From: Physcousia sp015060555
GTDB lineage: Bacteria > Bacteroidota > Bacteroidia > Bacteroidales > Bacteroidaceae
Reading direction: 5' to 3'
Assembly: GCA_015060555.1 (NCBI GenBank)
Contig: SUYG01000036.1
Span: 1-41,035, forward strand
Length of the DNA: 41,035 nt
Notes under the pieces: generated by a model
Databases searched by the model: none
What the model saw: the letters and a program-made list of their open reading frames with translations, nothing else
Told to the model about the DNA's origin: nothing
Made by a program: the position numbers and the translations under genes
Shown: positions 1 through 7,314 of the stretch, one piece after another
Layout of the letters: each line of letters begins with the position of its first letter
Numbering within the stretch: position 1 is the first letter of the stretch

Positions 1-170
1 AGAGATGAATGCAATCGAGACCCGCAAAGCGTCTCGCTCTAAATCTGCGCAATATGTAAAACAATTCATGATAACAAGTAGCTTTGAATCTGTTTAATCT
101 GTTAAATCTGTGGTCTCTTATACTTCCGAAAGTTGAGTAAGGTAAATAAAAGGGGTTGAATGTCAGGGTA
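1..170. other. non-coding stretch downstream of trpS
   Basis: I see no gene here. A small hairpin (CGAGAC at 16-21 pairing with GTCTCG at 31-36) lies at the left edge. A run of AATCTGTT-like repeats at about 88-113 resembles simple repeats common between genes in Bacteroidales. No clear T-run terminator for trpS is visible on the minus strand. Confidence 0.4.
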
Positions 171-1322
171 TCAGGCCTGGAAGCGCGCAGCCTGCTCGGC
201 GGTGAAGGTGGCGTCGTCGAAGTAGTCGAGACGCATGGCGCGGCGCACCTCGGACATGGTCTGGGCGCCGGCCTCGCGGGCCACCTCGGTGCCCTTGCGG
301 AGGATGTCGATGACGGCGGGGATGTCCTTCTCCAGCTCGGCACGGCGCTGACGGATGGGCTCCAGCGTCTCCTGCAGCACGGCAGCGAGGAACTTCTTGC
401 ATTTCATGTCGCCGAGGCCGCCGCGACGGTAGTGGTCCTTGAGGGCGTCGAGGTTCTCGTACTCGGGCAGGTAGCGTCCGAAATGCTCGGGGCGGCAGAA
501 GGCATCGAGATAGGTGAAGACGGTGTTGCCCTCCACCTGACCCGGGTCGCTGACCTGCAGGTGGTTGGGGTCGGTGAACATACTCTTGACCTTCTTCTGC
601 ACCTCGTCGGCGCTGTCCTTGAGGTAGATGCAGTTGCCGAGGGACTTGCTCATCTTGGCCTTGCCGTCGGTGCCGGGCAGACGCAGGCAGGCGGCGTTCT
701 CGGGCAGCAGGATGTTGGGCTCTACGAGGGTCTCGCCGTAGATGTTGTTGAAGCGGCGCACAATCTCGCGGCACTGCTCCAGCATGGGTTCCTGGTCCTC
801 ACCCACGGGCACGGTGGTAGCCTTGAAGAGGGTGATGTCGGCGGCCTGGGAAATGGGATAGGTGAAGAAGCCTACGGGGATGCTCTCGCCGGAGAAGCCG
901 CGCATCTGAATCTCGGTCTTCACCGTGGGGTTGCGCTGCAGACGGCTGACGCTGACGAGGTCCATGAAGTAGAAGGTGAGCTCGCAGAGTTCGGGAATCT
1001 GGCTCTGGATGAAGAGGGTGCTCTTGGCGGGGTCGAGGCCCACGGCGAGGTAGTCGAGGGCGACCTCGATGACGTTCTGGCGCACCTTCTCGGGGTTGTC
1101 GATATTGTCGGTGAGGGCCTGTGCGTCGGCCTCGAAGATGAAGATCTTGTCGTAGAGGCCTGAGTTCTGCAGCTCTACACGACGGCGCAGGGAACCGACA
1201 TAATGTCCGATGTGAAGGGGACCTGTGGGGCGGTCGCCGGTGAGAATGATAGACTCTCCCCGCGCCCTCCCTATCAGGGAGGAAGTAGGATGATTTGACT
1301 GATTGTTTTCTAACATATTCAT
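171..1322 (-). CDS. trpS: tryptophanyl-tRNA synthetase with a repeat-encoded N-terminal extension
   Basis: Class I aminoacyl-tRNA synthetase that charges tRNA-Trp with tryptophan in the cytoplasm. The HIGH motif is at residues 37-40 (PLHIGH) and KMSKS at 223-227. At 383 residues it is longer than the usual ~330-350. Most of the excess is N-terminal: family members normally start a few residues before the IILTGDRPTG strand, but here about 24 residues precede it, and residues 14-24 (SSLIGRARGES) are encoded by a copy of the palindromic element of this window. Two start codons are possible, ATG at 1322 or ATG at 1316; neither has a clear Shine-Dalgarno, as is common in Bacteroidetes. The stretch between the starts and mutL holds another element copy. 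Identity is certain; the exact start is not. Confidence 0.96.
   Translation of the reverse strand: MNMLENNQSNHPTSSLIGRARGESIILTGDRPTGPLHIGHYVGSLRRRVELQNSGLYDKIFIFEADAQALTDNIDNPEKVRQNVIEVALDYLAVGLDPAKSTLFIQSQIPELCELTFYFMDLVSVSRLQRNPTVKTEIQMRGFSGESIPVGFFTYPISQAADITLFKATTVPVGEDQEPMLEQCREIVRRFNNIYGETLVEPNILLPENAACLRLPGTDGKAKMSKSLGNCIYLKDSADEVQKKVKSMFTDPNHLQVSDPGQVEGNTVFTYLDAFCRPEHFGRYLPEYENLDALKDHYRRGGLGDMKCKKFLAAVLQETLEPIRQRRAELEKDIPAVIDILRKGTEVAREAGAQTMSEVRRAMRLDYFDDATFTAEQAARFQA
1252..1287 (-). repeat. short palindromic element inside trpS
   Basis: On the minus strand it reads CCTCCCTGATAGGGAGG, then a G-rich tail ending GGGGAGAGTC. It is in frame with trpS and encodes SSLIGRARGES just ahead of the first beta strand of the Rossmann fold. 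It matches the intergenic copy at 1365-1402 in nearly every position. Confidence 0.9.
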
Positions 1323-1364
1323 ATATATTTATTATTTGTATTATAGACTGACTATCATTTGTAA

Positions 1365-1402
1365 TTACTCCCTCCCTGATAGGGAGGGCGGGGGGAGAGT
1401 CC
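1365..1402 (+). repeat. short palindromic element between mutL and trpS
   Basis: CCCTCCCTGATAGGGAGGG is followed by C and a G-rich tail ending GAGAGTC. In the direction of mutL transcription the tail begins one or two bases after the mutL stop codon (TAA at 1406-1404). It could form a strong hairpin in the mutL 3' end. Confidence 0.9.
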
Positions 1403-1403
1403 C

Positions 1404-3407
1404 TTATTTGAATAGTTTCTCAATCGTGTCTTGCGGGAGGATGGAGACGATGAGGTGACCATCGGGGGTGTAGTTGGGCGAGGTGGTGGCGAAGAGCTGC
1501 TCCACGAGGTCGTGCATCTCGGTCTGCGAGAGCACCTGCCCCACTGGGATGGCGGCAGCGCGCGCCAGCGTGAGGGCCAACTTCCCGAAGAGCTGCTCGG
1601 CGGTGAGCGTGCCACGGTCGGCGACAGCCGCCAGGAGCTCGACCAGCAGGCGTTGGATGTCAACGCCGTCCAAACCGGCAGGGTAACCTATGATGGAGAT
1701 GGCACCGCCACCGAGGTCGTTGACATCGAAACCTAAGTGCTGCAGCTGAGGCTCTATCTCCGCGAAGGTAGCGGCATCAGCGGGAGAGAGCTCCATGACC
1801 TCGGGGAAGAGGTAGTGCTGCGAGGGCAGCGGCGTGCTCCCCATCTGGCTGATGTAGCGGTCGTAGAGGATGCGGATGTGCGCCCGATGCTGGTCGATGA
1901 ACATCAGCCCGTTCTCCACGGCGGTGAGCAGGTAAGTGCCGAGATACTGGAAGAAAGTGGAGGACCCAAAAGACCCACCCCCAAAAGACCCACCCCCAAC
2001 CCCTCCCGTTAGGGAGGGGAGCTGGTCCTCGGGTTGGGAAAGGTCTTGATAGAGAGTCTCCCAGTTCTCAGGCGCTTTATTATTAGGAGTATAACCGTCT
2101 GCGCGCCAGCTCTCCCCTCCCTGACGGGAGGGGGCGGGGGTGGGTCTTTCGGGTTGGGAAAGGTCTTGATAGAGAGTCTCCCAGTTTTGGGGAGGCTTAT
2201 TGGAGTTTGGGAAGCCGTCTGCGCGCCAGCTCTCCCCTCCCTGACGGGAGGGGTCGGGGGTGGGTCTGCTGGGTCTGTCGGGACTTTTAAAGGGATTGAA
2301 CGTGGGATCAACCTTGACGGTGGGCGGCTGCAGGGGTGCCTGACGGCTGGTGTCAAGGGGGTTGAAGACGGGGATGTCGGCAGGGCGCCCTTCGGTGTCG
2401 AAGTCGATGGTGGGGACGGCATTGAAGCGCCCCAGCGCCTCGCGGACGGCAGCAAGGAGAATCTGCCAGATGGCCTGCTCGTTCTCGAACTTGATCTCGG
2501 TCTTGGTGGGGTGTATGTTGACGTCGATGTCGGCAGGCGGCACGTCGAAGTAGATGAAATAGGGCACCTGCTCGTCGGAGGGTATCAGTCGCGCGAAGGC
2601 CTCCTGCACGGCACGGTGGAAATAGGGATGCCGCATATAGCGGTTGTTGACGAAGAAGTACTGCTGCAGGCCGCGCTTGCGCGATGCCTCGGGCTTGCCC
2701 ACGAAGCCGCAGATGCTCACCATGGGGGTCTCAACTTCCACGGGAAGGAGGCTGTCGGCAAGACGGTTGCCGAAGACGCTGGCGATGCGCTGCTTCAGGC
2801 CCGAAGGGGTGAGGCTGAGCAGCGTGGAGCCGTTGTGTGTCAGCGTGAAGGCGATGTCGGGGTGCACGAGCACGATGCGCTCCAGCTCGGTGGTGATGTT
2901 GGAGAGTTCCGTCTGGTTGGTCTTCAGGAACTTACGGCGTGCAGGGACATTGAAGAAGAGGTTCTTGACGATGAAGTTGGCGCCTACGGCACAGGCCGTG
3001 GGCTCCTGCGACACCACCCGCGAGCCCTCGAGGACGAGGTGTGTTCCCAGCTCGCTGTCGGCCATGCGCGTAGTCAGTTCCACCTGCGCCACAGAGGCGA
3101 TGGAGGGCAGCGCCTCACCGCGGAAGCCCATGGTGGTGAGGGTGAAGAGGTCGGCGGCCTGCTGGATCTTGCTGGTGGCATGACGCTCGAAGGCCATGCG
3201 CGCATCGGTCTCACTCATCCCCTTGCCGTCATCGATGACCTGCAGGCTGGTGCGACCGGCATCCACGGCAACGATATCGATGCGATGGGCCCCGGCATCC
3301 ACAGCGTTCTCCACCAGCTCTTTGACAACGGAGGCGGGGCGCTGGATGACTTCGCCAGCTGCTATCTGGTTGGCGACGGAATCAGGAAGGAGATGAATGG
3401 TATCCAT
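1404..3407 (-). CDS. mutL: DNA mismatch repair protein MutL with an expanded repeat-bearing linker
   Basis: Mismatch repair ATPase that links mismatch recognition by MutS to strand removal. The N-terminal GHKL ATPase shows NQIAAGEVIQRPASVVKEL, then DDGKGM and GFRGEALPSI; the C-terminal dimerisation domain follows. I place the start at ATG 3407 (MDTIHLLPD) because the six codons upstream lie in a palindromic element. The product has 667 residues. The linker between domains contains three palindromic elements and a 120-bp in-frame tandem duplication that repeats a 40-residue unit (ESWRADG through NWETLYQDLSQPE). The C-terminal segment DQHRAHIRILYD replaces the DQHA(X)2E(X)4E endonuclease motif, with Ile where the first Glu would be, so nicking activity is doubtful. 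The next gene upstream on this strand is a small membrane protein. Confidence 0.96.
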   Translation of the reverse strand: MDTIHLLPDSVANQIAAGEVIQRPASVVKELVENAVDAGAHRIDIVAVDAGRTSLQVIDDGKGMSETDARMAFERHATSKIQQAADLFTLTTMGFRGEALPSIASVAQVELTTRMADSELGTHLVLEGSRVVSQEPTACAVGANFIVKNLFFNVPARRKFLKTNQTELSNITTELERIVLVHPDIAFTLTHNGSTLLSLTPSGLKQRIASVFGNRLADSLLPVEVETPMVSICGFVGKPEASRKRGLQQYFFVNNRYMRHPYFHRAVQEAFARLIPSDEQVPYFIYFDVPPADIDVNIHPTKTEIKFENEQAIWQILLAAVREALGRFNAVPTIDFDTEGRPADIPVFNPLDTSRQAPLQPPTVKVDPTFNPFKSPDRPSRPTPDPSRQGGESWRADGFPNSNKPPQNWETLYQDLSQPERPTPAPSRQGGESWRADGYTPNNKAPENWETLYQDLSQPEDQLPSLTGGVGGGSFGGGSFGSSTFFQYLGTYLLTAVENGLMFIDQHRAHIRILYDRYISQMGSTPLPSQHYLFPEVMELSPADAATFAEIEPQLQHLGFDVNDLGGGAISIIGYPAGLDGVDIQRLLVELLAAVADRGTLTAEQLFGKLALTLARAAAIPVGQVLSQTEMHDLVEQLFATTSPNYTPDGHLIVSILPQDTIEKLFK
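1961..2025 (-). repeat. palindromic element with duplicated tail inside mutL
   Basis: In the mutL sense direction a CCCTCCCTAACGGGAGGG hairpin is followed by GGTTGGGGGTGGGTCTTTT and a second copy of the G-rich tail. It encodes LPSLTGG followed by a Gly/Ser/Phe-rich repeat (GGGSFGGGSF). Its orientation is opposite to the two copies at 2107-2268. Confidence 0.88.
2031..2270 (-). repeat. 120-bp tandem duplication in mutL carrying two palindromic elements
   Basis: Positions 2031-2150 and 2151-2270 are two copies of exactly 120 bp (40 codons). The ends are identical (GGGTTGGGAAAGGTCTTGAT at one end, GCGCGCCAGCTCTCCCCTCC near the other), with a divergent centre at about 2067-2095 and 2187-2215. 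Each copy contains one palindromic element (2107-2148 and 2227-2268, CCCTCCCTGACGGGAGGG core), which encodes RPTPxPSRQGGES. The duplication therefore followed insertion of the element. Confidence 0.92.
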
Positions 3408-3411
3408 TAGA

Positions 3412-3531
3412 AGACCCACCCCCAACCTGCCCCGTCCTCAGCAGAGGAGTTCTGCTTCGGTCGCTCAGGACGGCTTGACATTCAGTCAACCCGTTGATTC
3501 CTTCGCTACCCGTCAGGGAGGGGAGAGGCTG
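3412..3531 (+). repeat. long-form palindromic element upstream of mutL
   Basis: This copy starts like the short element (GACCCACCCCCAACC) and ends like it (CCCGTCAGGGAGGGGAGA) but has about 85 extra bases between. The extra part holds hairpins: CCGTCCT/AGGACGG, inside it AGCAGA/TCTGCT, and then TTGAC/GTCAA. It is roughly 95% identical to the copy inside feoAB at 22497-22618. Here it is non-coding and starts four bases before the mutL start codon, so it forms the mutL 5' leader. Confidence 0.9.
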
Positions 3532-3596
3532 GCACTTAGAGGGTTATTGGGTTATATTTTGGAATTGTAAATATTGCATATATAGAATGACGTGTC

Positions 3597-3662
3597 GGAG
3601 CCCCATCACTAATGGGAGGGGAGAGGCCCCCCTCCCTAACGGGAGGGGTTGGGGGTGGGTCT
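3597..3662 (-). repeat. palindromic element directly after the stop of the 98-residue gene
   Basis: On the minus strand, AGACCCACCCCCAACCCC follows the TAA stop (3665-3663) with no gap, then CTCCCGTTAGGGAGGGG and a partial second copy. Orientation relative to the upstream gene is the same as after the mutL, surA and guaB stops. Confidence 0.88.
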
Positions 3663-3959
3663 TTAAAAGCTGAAACTCCCCGTGAGGAGGTAGTGCCAGA
3701 GGATGAGGAGGACGACGATGATGGCGATGGCTACACCGGGGTGCAGGCGACGGCGGTCGGGGTCGGCCTTCTTGAGGTTCTTGGCAAACTTGCCGCGATA
3801 GGACTCGATGTCCGGGCGGTATTCAGGTGTCTCGCCACGTTCAATCTGCTCCTCGCGCTTCGCCTCAGCAACGAGGCGGTCGAGCTTTTCCTGGCGCTCG
3901 GAGGTGTAGATGTGAACGCCGCGAAAGCGACGGGGTGAACGGGTGGAGAAGAGGGACAT
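3663..3959 (-). CDS. small tail-anchored membrane protein, unknown function
   Basis: 98 residues. The N-terminal two thirds are strongly charged (SERQEKLDRLVAEAKREEQIERGE, with a predicted helix), and residues ~74-92 form a single hydrophobic segment (VAIAIIVVLLILWHYLL) near the C-terminus, so the protein should be anchored with the bulk in the cytoplasm. I recognise no domain. It sits between the OstA-like gene and mutL on the same strand. From memory, small proteins of this kind occur at this position in other Bacteroidales, which would favour a real conserved gene, but I cannot verify that here. Confidence 0.7.
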   Translation of the reverse strand: MSLFSTRSPRRFRGVHIYTSERQEKLDRLVAEAKREEQIERGETPEYRPDIESYRGKFAKNLKKADPDRRRLHPGVAIAIIVVLLILWHYLLTGSFSF

Positions 3960-3964
3960 AGTGG

Positions 3965-4091
3965 GAGGGTTGAGGGTTAAGGGTTGAGGGTTGAAGGCCC
4001 CTCTTCCCGTTCCCCCCGTGGGGGGGAAGGCCTCGCAAGCGAGGGTTGAGGGTGCTTTATATTTTATATCTTATATTTTATATTTCATATT
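3965..4091. repeat. mixed intergenic repeats: GGGTTGAGGGTT, two palindromes, AT-rich repeat
   Basis: From left to right: GGGTTGAGGGTT-type repeats (3968-3994), a C6/G7 palindrome (4010-4028), a perfect hairpin CCTCGC-AA-GCGAGG (4031-4044), and an AT-rich repeat of TTATATTTTATATC units (4056-4091). The last class also occurs inside the rsmF-like coding sequence at 36770-36803. Confidence 0.75.
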
Positions 4092-4101
4092 TCCGCCAGG
4101 G

Positions 4102-5835
4102 CTAAGGTGCGGCTTCAGGTGCCGTAGGCCGTTTCTTGCCTGTGGGCTTCTCAAGCTTTACCTTGTCGCGGTTCTTCTTAGGCCCTGCGTGCTTGATGGC
4201 AGGTTTAAGCTCGGAGCCGGCTTTCTTGGGTCGCCAGTTGAAGATGTCGTCTTTATTCACGGGCCTCACATAGTCGAACCACTGGAAATTAGGCAGGAAG
4301 CGTTCGTTGGGGGGGATGAGCGCCAGGGGATGCAGGCGGCCGTCGGCAGCGCCGTCGAACATGATCTTCTTGACCTGACGGTTGTCCATGTAGAGGTATA
4401 GGATGGCCCCCTCGGCGTGGAGCATCCCGATCATCAGGCTGTCGGAGTCGAAGGGATGGTAGTTGGTGAGGACATTGCCCTCGGTGATGGTGGTGTGCAT
4501 CTCGCCGTCCCGGAAATAGGACCGCATGATGGAACCCGTGACTTGATTGTAGTACATCGAGTCAATGCGCTCCACCGAGAGGGCCTGGCGGATGACGTGG
4601 GTGGAGTCGATGGTGGAGTCGTTGAGCCACGCCTTGATCTCCTCGCCCAGCAGTTGCTGGCCGCTCTGCCAGATGATGGGGTCGCGGTACATCGTCAGAC
4701 ACGAGTCACGCGAGATATACTCCATGGAGTCGCACACGGCCTGCACATCTGTGCGGTAGGCCCGCACATGGCGGTAGCCGCGCATGACACGCCACACGCT
4801 GTCGGTGTTGATGTCGTAGGTGAAGAGCTTGAAGGTGTCAGCGTGGCAGTAGAAGCTGTCGCGCTGCGAGAAATCGATGAGCACGGCGCTGTCGGCAGCC
4901 TCGGCATAGCCGATGGAGTCGGCATAGAGGAGGTAGTTGCCGGTGATCATGTTGCGGTTGACATTATCCACGCAGACCACATGACCGAAAGCCCTGGAGA
5001 TGGCACCCTCGCCGACGTAGTCAAGGCTGTCGCCCGTGACGGTGCGGCCTTTGTTGCTCACGATGGAGCGGTCCAGGAGGATGGCGTGGTCGTGGCGGGT
5101 GTCATAGCTGCCGCGCTCGCTGTAGATGTGATTGTCGCCGTTGTCGATATTCGAGGGACCTACGATGCGTGCAATCTCCGTACCGGTGTTGTAGTGCAGC
5201 GTGTCGCTGATGAGCGTGAACTTGGGGTTGCGCAGATCTACGTTGTAGTTGAAGATGGCCTCGCGCGTGGAAGGGCTGTACTGCCCCCATTCGCTGGTGA
5301 GCGTGTTCTCCTTATCCACCAGCTTGCCGCCCTGGAAGAAGTAGCCCAGGTTGTACAGGCGGTCATAGTCGAGGCTGTCGCAGTAGAGACGGCTGTCGAA
5401 GTGTGTCAGCACCACGTTGTAGCGCGCCATGGCCAGCTGGTCGAAGCCGTCGTAGTAGAGGACATCGGAGTTGAGGGTGAGCGTGTCAGCCTGGTTCATG
5501 ACCACATGTCCGAAGGCATCGAAGGAGTTGCTGGCCTCGTAGTAGAGGGCGCTGTCGCAGGTGAGGATGACGTCGTCGTGGCGGAAGCGGACGTTGCCCA
5601 CAAGGATCTGTGCCTCGCGGTTGATGCGCTGGTTGTGGAAGAGTTCGTCGGAGTGAACCAGGATGATGCGGCTGCCGCCTCCCCTACCCTTCTTGAGAGA
5701 CCCACCCCCTGCGGACTCTCCCCCTGCAGACTCTCCCCCCTGCCCCTCCCTATAAGGGAGGGGAGTAGATACACTTGCCAATGAACAGATTACTGTCAGC
5801 AAGGCTATGAGGACTATGGGTAAACGTGCTTTCAA
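4102..5835 (-). CDS. OstA/LptA-like exported protein
   Basis: 577 residues. A signal peptide (residues 1-~22, MKARLPIVLIALL core) is followed by a long series of beta-strand repeats of the OstA/LptA type (segments such as VHSDELFHNQ, GNVRFRHDDVILTCDSALYY, GHVVMNQADTLTLNSDVLYY). This family carries or organises lipopolysaccharide in the periplasm. The start must be TTG at 5835, because an in-frame TAG lies three codons upstream and no ATG occurs before the signal peptide. Directly after the signal peptide, residues 24-54 are low-complexity and encoded by a palindromic element (TPLPYREGQGGESAGGES, then SLKKGRGGGS). The C-terminus is basic and Pro/Lys-rich. Neighbours are two SurA-type chaperones, which fits envelope assembly. 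Confidence 0.85.
   Translation of the reverse strand: MKARLPIVLIALLTVICSLASVSTPLPYREGQGGESAGGESAGGGSLKKGRGGGSRIILVHSDELFHNQRINREAQILVGNVRFRHDDVILTCDSALYYEASNSFDAFGHVVMNQADTLTLNSDVLYYDGFDQLAMARYNVVLTHFDSRLYCDSLDYDRLYNLGYFFQGGKLVDKENTLTSEWGQYSPSTREAIFNYNVDLRNPKFTLISDTLHYNTGTEIARIVGPSNIDNGDNHIYSERGSYDTRHDHAILLDRSIVSNKGRTVTGDSLDYVGEGAISRAFGHVVCVDNVNRNMITGNYLLYADSIGYAEAADSAVLIDFSQRDSFYCHADTFKLFTYDINTDSVWRVMRGYRHVRAYRTDVQAVCDSMEYISRDSCLTMYRDPIIWQSGQQLLGEEIKAWLNDSTIDSTHVIRQALSVERIDSMYYNQVTGSIMRSYFRDGEMHTTITEGNVLTNYHPFDSDSLMIGMLHAEGAILYLYMDNRQVKKIMFDGAADGRLHPLALIPPNERFLPNFQWFDYVRPVNKDDIFNWRPKKAGSELKPAIKHAGPKKNRDKVKLEKPTGKKRPTAPEAAP
5693..5769 (-). repeat. palindromic element with tripled tail inside the OstA-like gene
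   Basis: In sense direction CTCCCCTCCCTTATAGGGAGGG is the hairpin. The G-rich tail then occurs three times (GGGGGGAGAGTC, GGGGGAGAGTC, GGGGGTGGGTC). It lies in frame just after the signal peptide, so it changes only the start of the mature protein. Confidence 0.88.
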
Positions 5836-5856
5836 TGAGCTCTAATCTTGTTCGGT

Positions 5857-5934
5857 AATTACTCCCCTCCCTATATAGGGAGGGGCAGGGGGGAGAGTCT
5901 TCCCCTCCCTAACGGGAGGGGTTGGGGGTGGGTC
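5857..5934. repeat. two adjacent palindromic elements between the surA-like and OstA-like genes
   Basis: One copy (5857-5899) has core CCCTCCCTATATAGGGAGGG and the other (5900-5934) has core CCCTCCCTAACGGGAGGG. The second abuts the stop of the upstream chaperone gene (TAG at 5937-5935) without a gap, with its GACCCACCCCC end nearest the stop. Confidence 0.88.
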
Positions 5935-7314
5935 CTACTCCTTCACCCATCCCGGATACTGGAACTCGCAGTTCGACCAGTCGGGGTTGATGCGGATATA
6001 GGTGGAGCGCTGCTTGTCGCTGATCCACTTGTTGATGTAGTCCTCGGACAGTTTGCCGCGGACGATGTGGCTGAGCACCTGGAAGTCCTCGGTGATGGTG
6101 GCAGCGTGCGCCGGGATGCGGTTCTTGAGCTTGACGATGCAGCACTGCTGCTTGCCTTTCTTGTCGATCATCGTGAAGGGTTTCGAGATTTCCCCGACTT
6201 CCATTCCTTCCACGGCACGGGCCACTTCCACGGGCAGCTCGCTCATCTTGAAGCGGGAGGTGCGGATGCGCTCGCCGGTGGTCGGGTCCTGTGTGACATT
6301 GAACATCAGGCCGCGGTTGGCACGGGAGTCCACATCATCGGACAGGCGCGAGGCGGCAATCTCGAAGGAGAAGTGGCCAGCGCGGATGTCGGCAGCGATG
6401 GAGTCGAGACGTGCGAGGGCGGCATCGATGTCGGCCTGTTCCACACGCGGTTTCTTGAGGATATGGCGTAGCTTCAGCTTGTCGCCGCGCTTATCTACGA
6501 GCTGGATGATATGATAGCCGAACTGCGACTCCACAATCTTCGACACCTTCTTGGGGTCGGTGAGGCTCCACGCCACATTGGCAAAGGCGGGGTCGAGTTC
6601 CATCTTGCTCATATAGTCCATCTCGCCGCCCTGTCGCGCCGACACGGGGTCTTCGCTGTAGAGGATGGCCAGGGTGGAGAAGCTGGAAGAGCCGCTTTGG
6701 ATGCGCTCGGTGTAGTCACGCAGCTCGGACTTCACGCGCTCCACCTCGCCGGGTTGGATGCGGGGATGCTCGGCCAGGAGTTCCACCTCAACCTGCGAGG
6801 GAATCAGGGGCAGCGAGTCCTCGGGGATGTCCTTGAAGTAGTGACGCACCTCGGCAGGGCTCACCTTGATGTCCTTCGTGAGGTGGTCGCGCACGAGTTC
6901 CATGATCTGGTTGTCGCGCACGAGCTCATAGGTCTCCTCGCGGATCTGCGACAAGGTCATCCCGCGGTATTCCTCGAGTTTCTCCTTGGAGCCCGCAGCC
7001 TGCACCCATTGGTTGAGCTGTGCCTCCACGTAGCGGTTGATGTTATCATCGTTGGCCTCGATGCTGTCGATTTGTGCCTGATGCAGAAAGAGTTTCTGAA
7101 TGGCCAGACGCTCGGGGATGGCGCAGTAGGGGTTGCCCGGCACACGCTGCATCTGCACACGTGCCTTCTCCACATCGCTGAGCAGGATGGCCTCGTCGCC
7201 GACGACCCAGATGACCTCATCGACGACATTGGTGTTACCTTGGGCAAAAGACGACAATTGTGCCCCCATAGTCAGGAGCACAAATGCCATAAGACGTTGT
7301 ATTCGGTTCACCAT
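5935..7314 (-). CDS. SurA-type periplasmic peptidyl-prolyl isomerase/chaperone
   Basis: 459 residues with a signal peptide (MVNRIQRLMAFVLL...SSFAQ, cleavage near 25). A SurA-like N-terminal region (DEVIWVVGDEAILLSDVEKA) is followed by two parvulin-like segments at about 170-290 (VELLAEHPRI to ESQFGYHIIQLVDKRGDK) and 280-400 (KLRHILKKPR to EISKPF). Members assist outer-membrane protein folding in the periplasm. The ATG at 7314 overlaps the TGA of the upstream gene (TGATG), so translation is probably coupled. The orthologous gene in proteobacteria is surA; I leave the symbol open because two paralogues lie here. Confidence 0.9.
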   Translation of the reverse strand: MVNRIQRLMAFVLLTMGAQLSSFAQGNTNVVDEVIWVVGDEAILLSDVEKARVQMQRVPGNPYCAIPERLAIQKLFLHQAQIDSIEANDDNINRYVEAQLNQWVQAAGSKEKLEEYRGMTLSQIREETYELVRDNQIMELVRDHLTKDIKVSPAEVRHYFKDIPEDSLPLIPSQVEVELLAEHPRIQPGEVERVKSELRDYTERIQSGSSSFSTLAILYSEDPVSARQGGEMDYMSKMELDPAFANVAWSLTDPKKVSKIVESQFGYHIIQLVDKRGDKLKLRHILKKPRVEQADIDAALARLDSIAADIRAGHFSFEIAASRLSDDVDSRANRGLMFNVTQDPTTGERIRTSRFKMSELPVEVARAVEGMEVGEISKPFTMIDKKGKQQCCIVKLKNRIPAHAATITEDFQVLSHIVRGKLSEDYINKWISDKQRSTYIRINPDWSNCEFQYPGWVKE

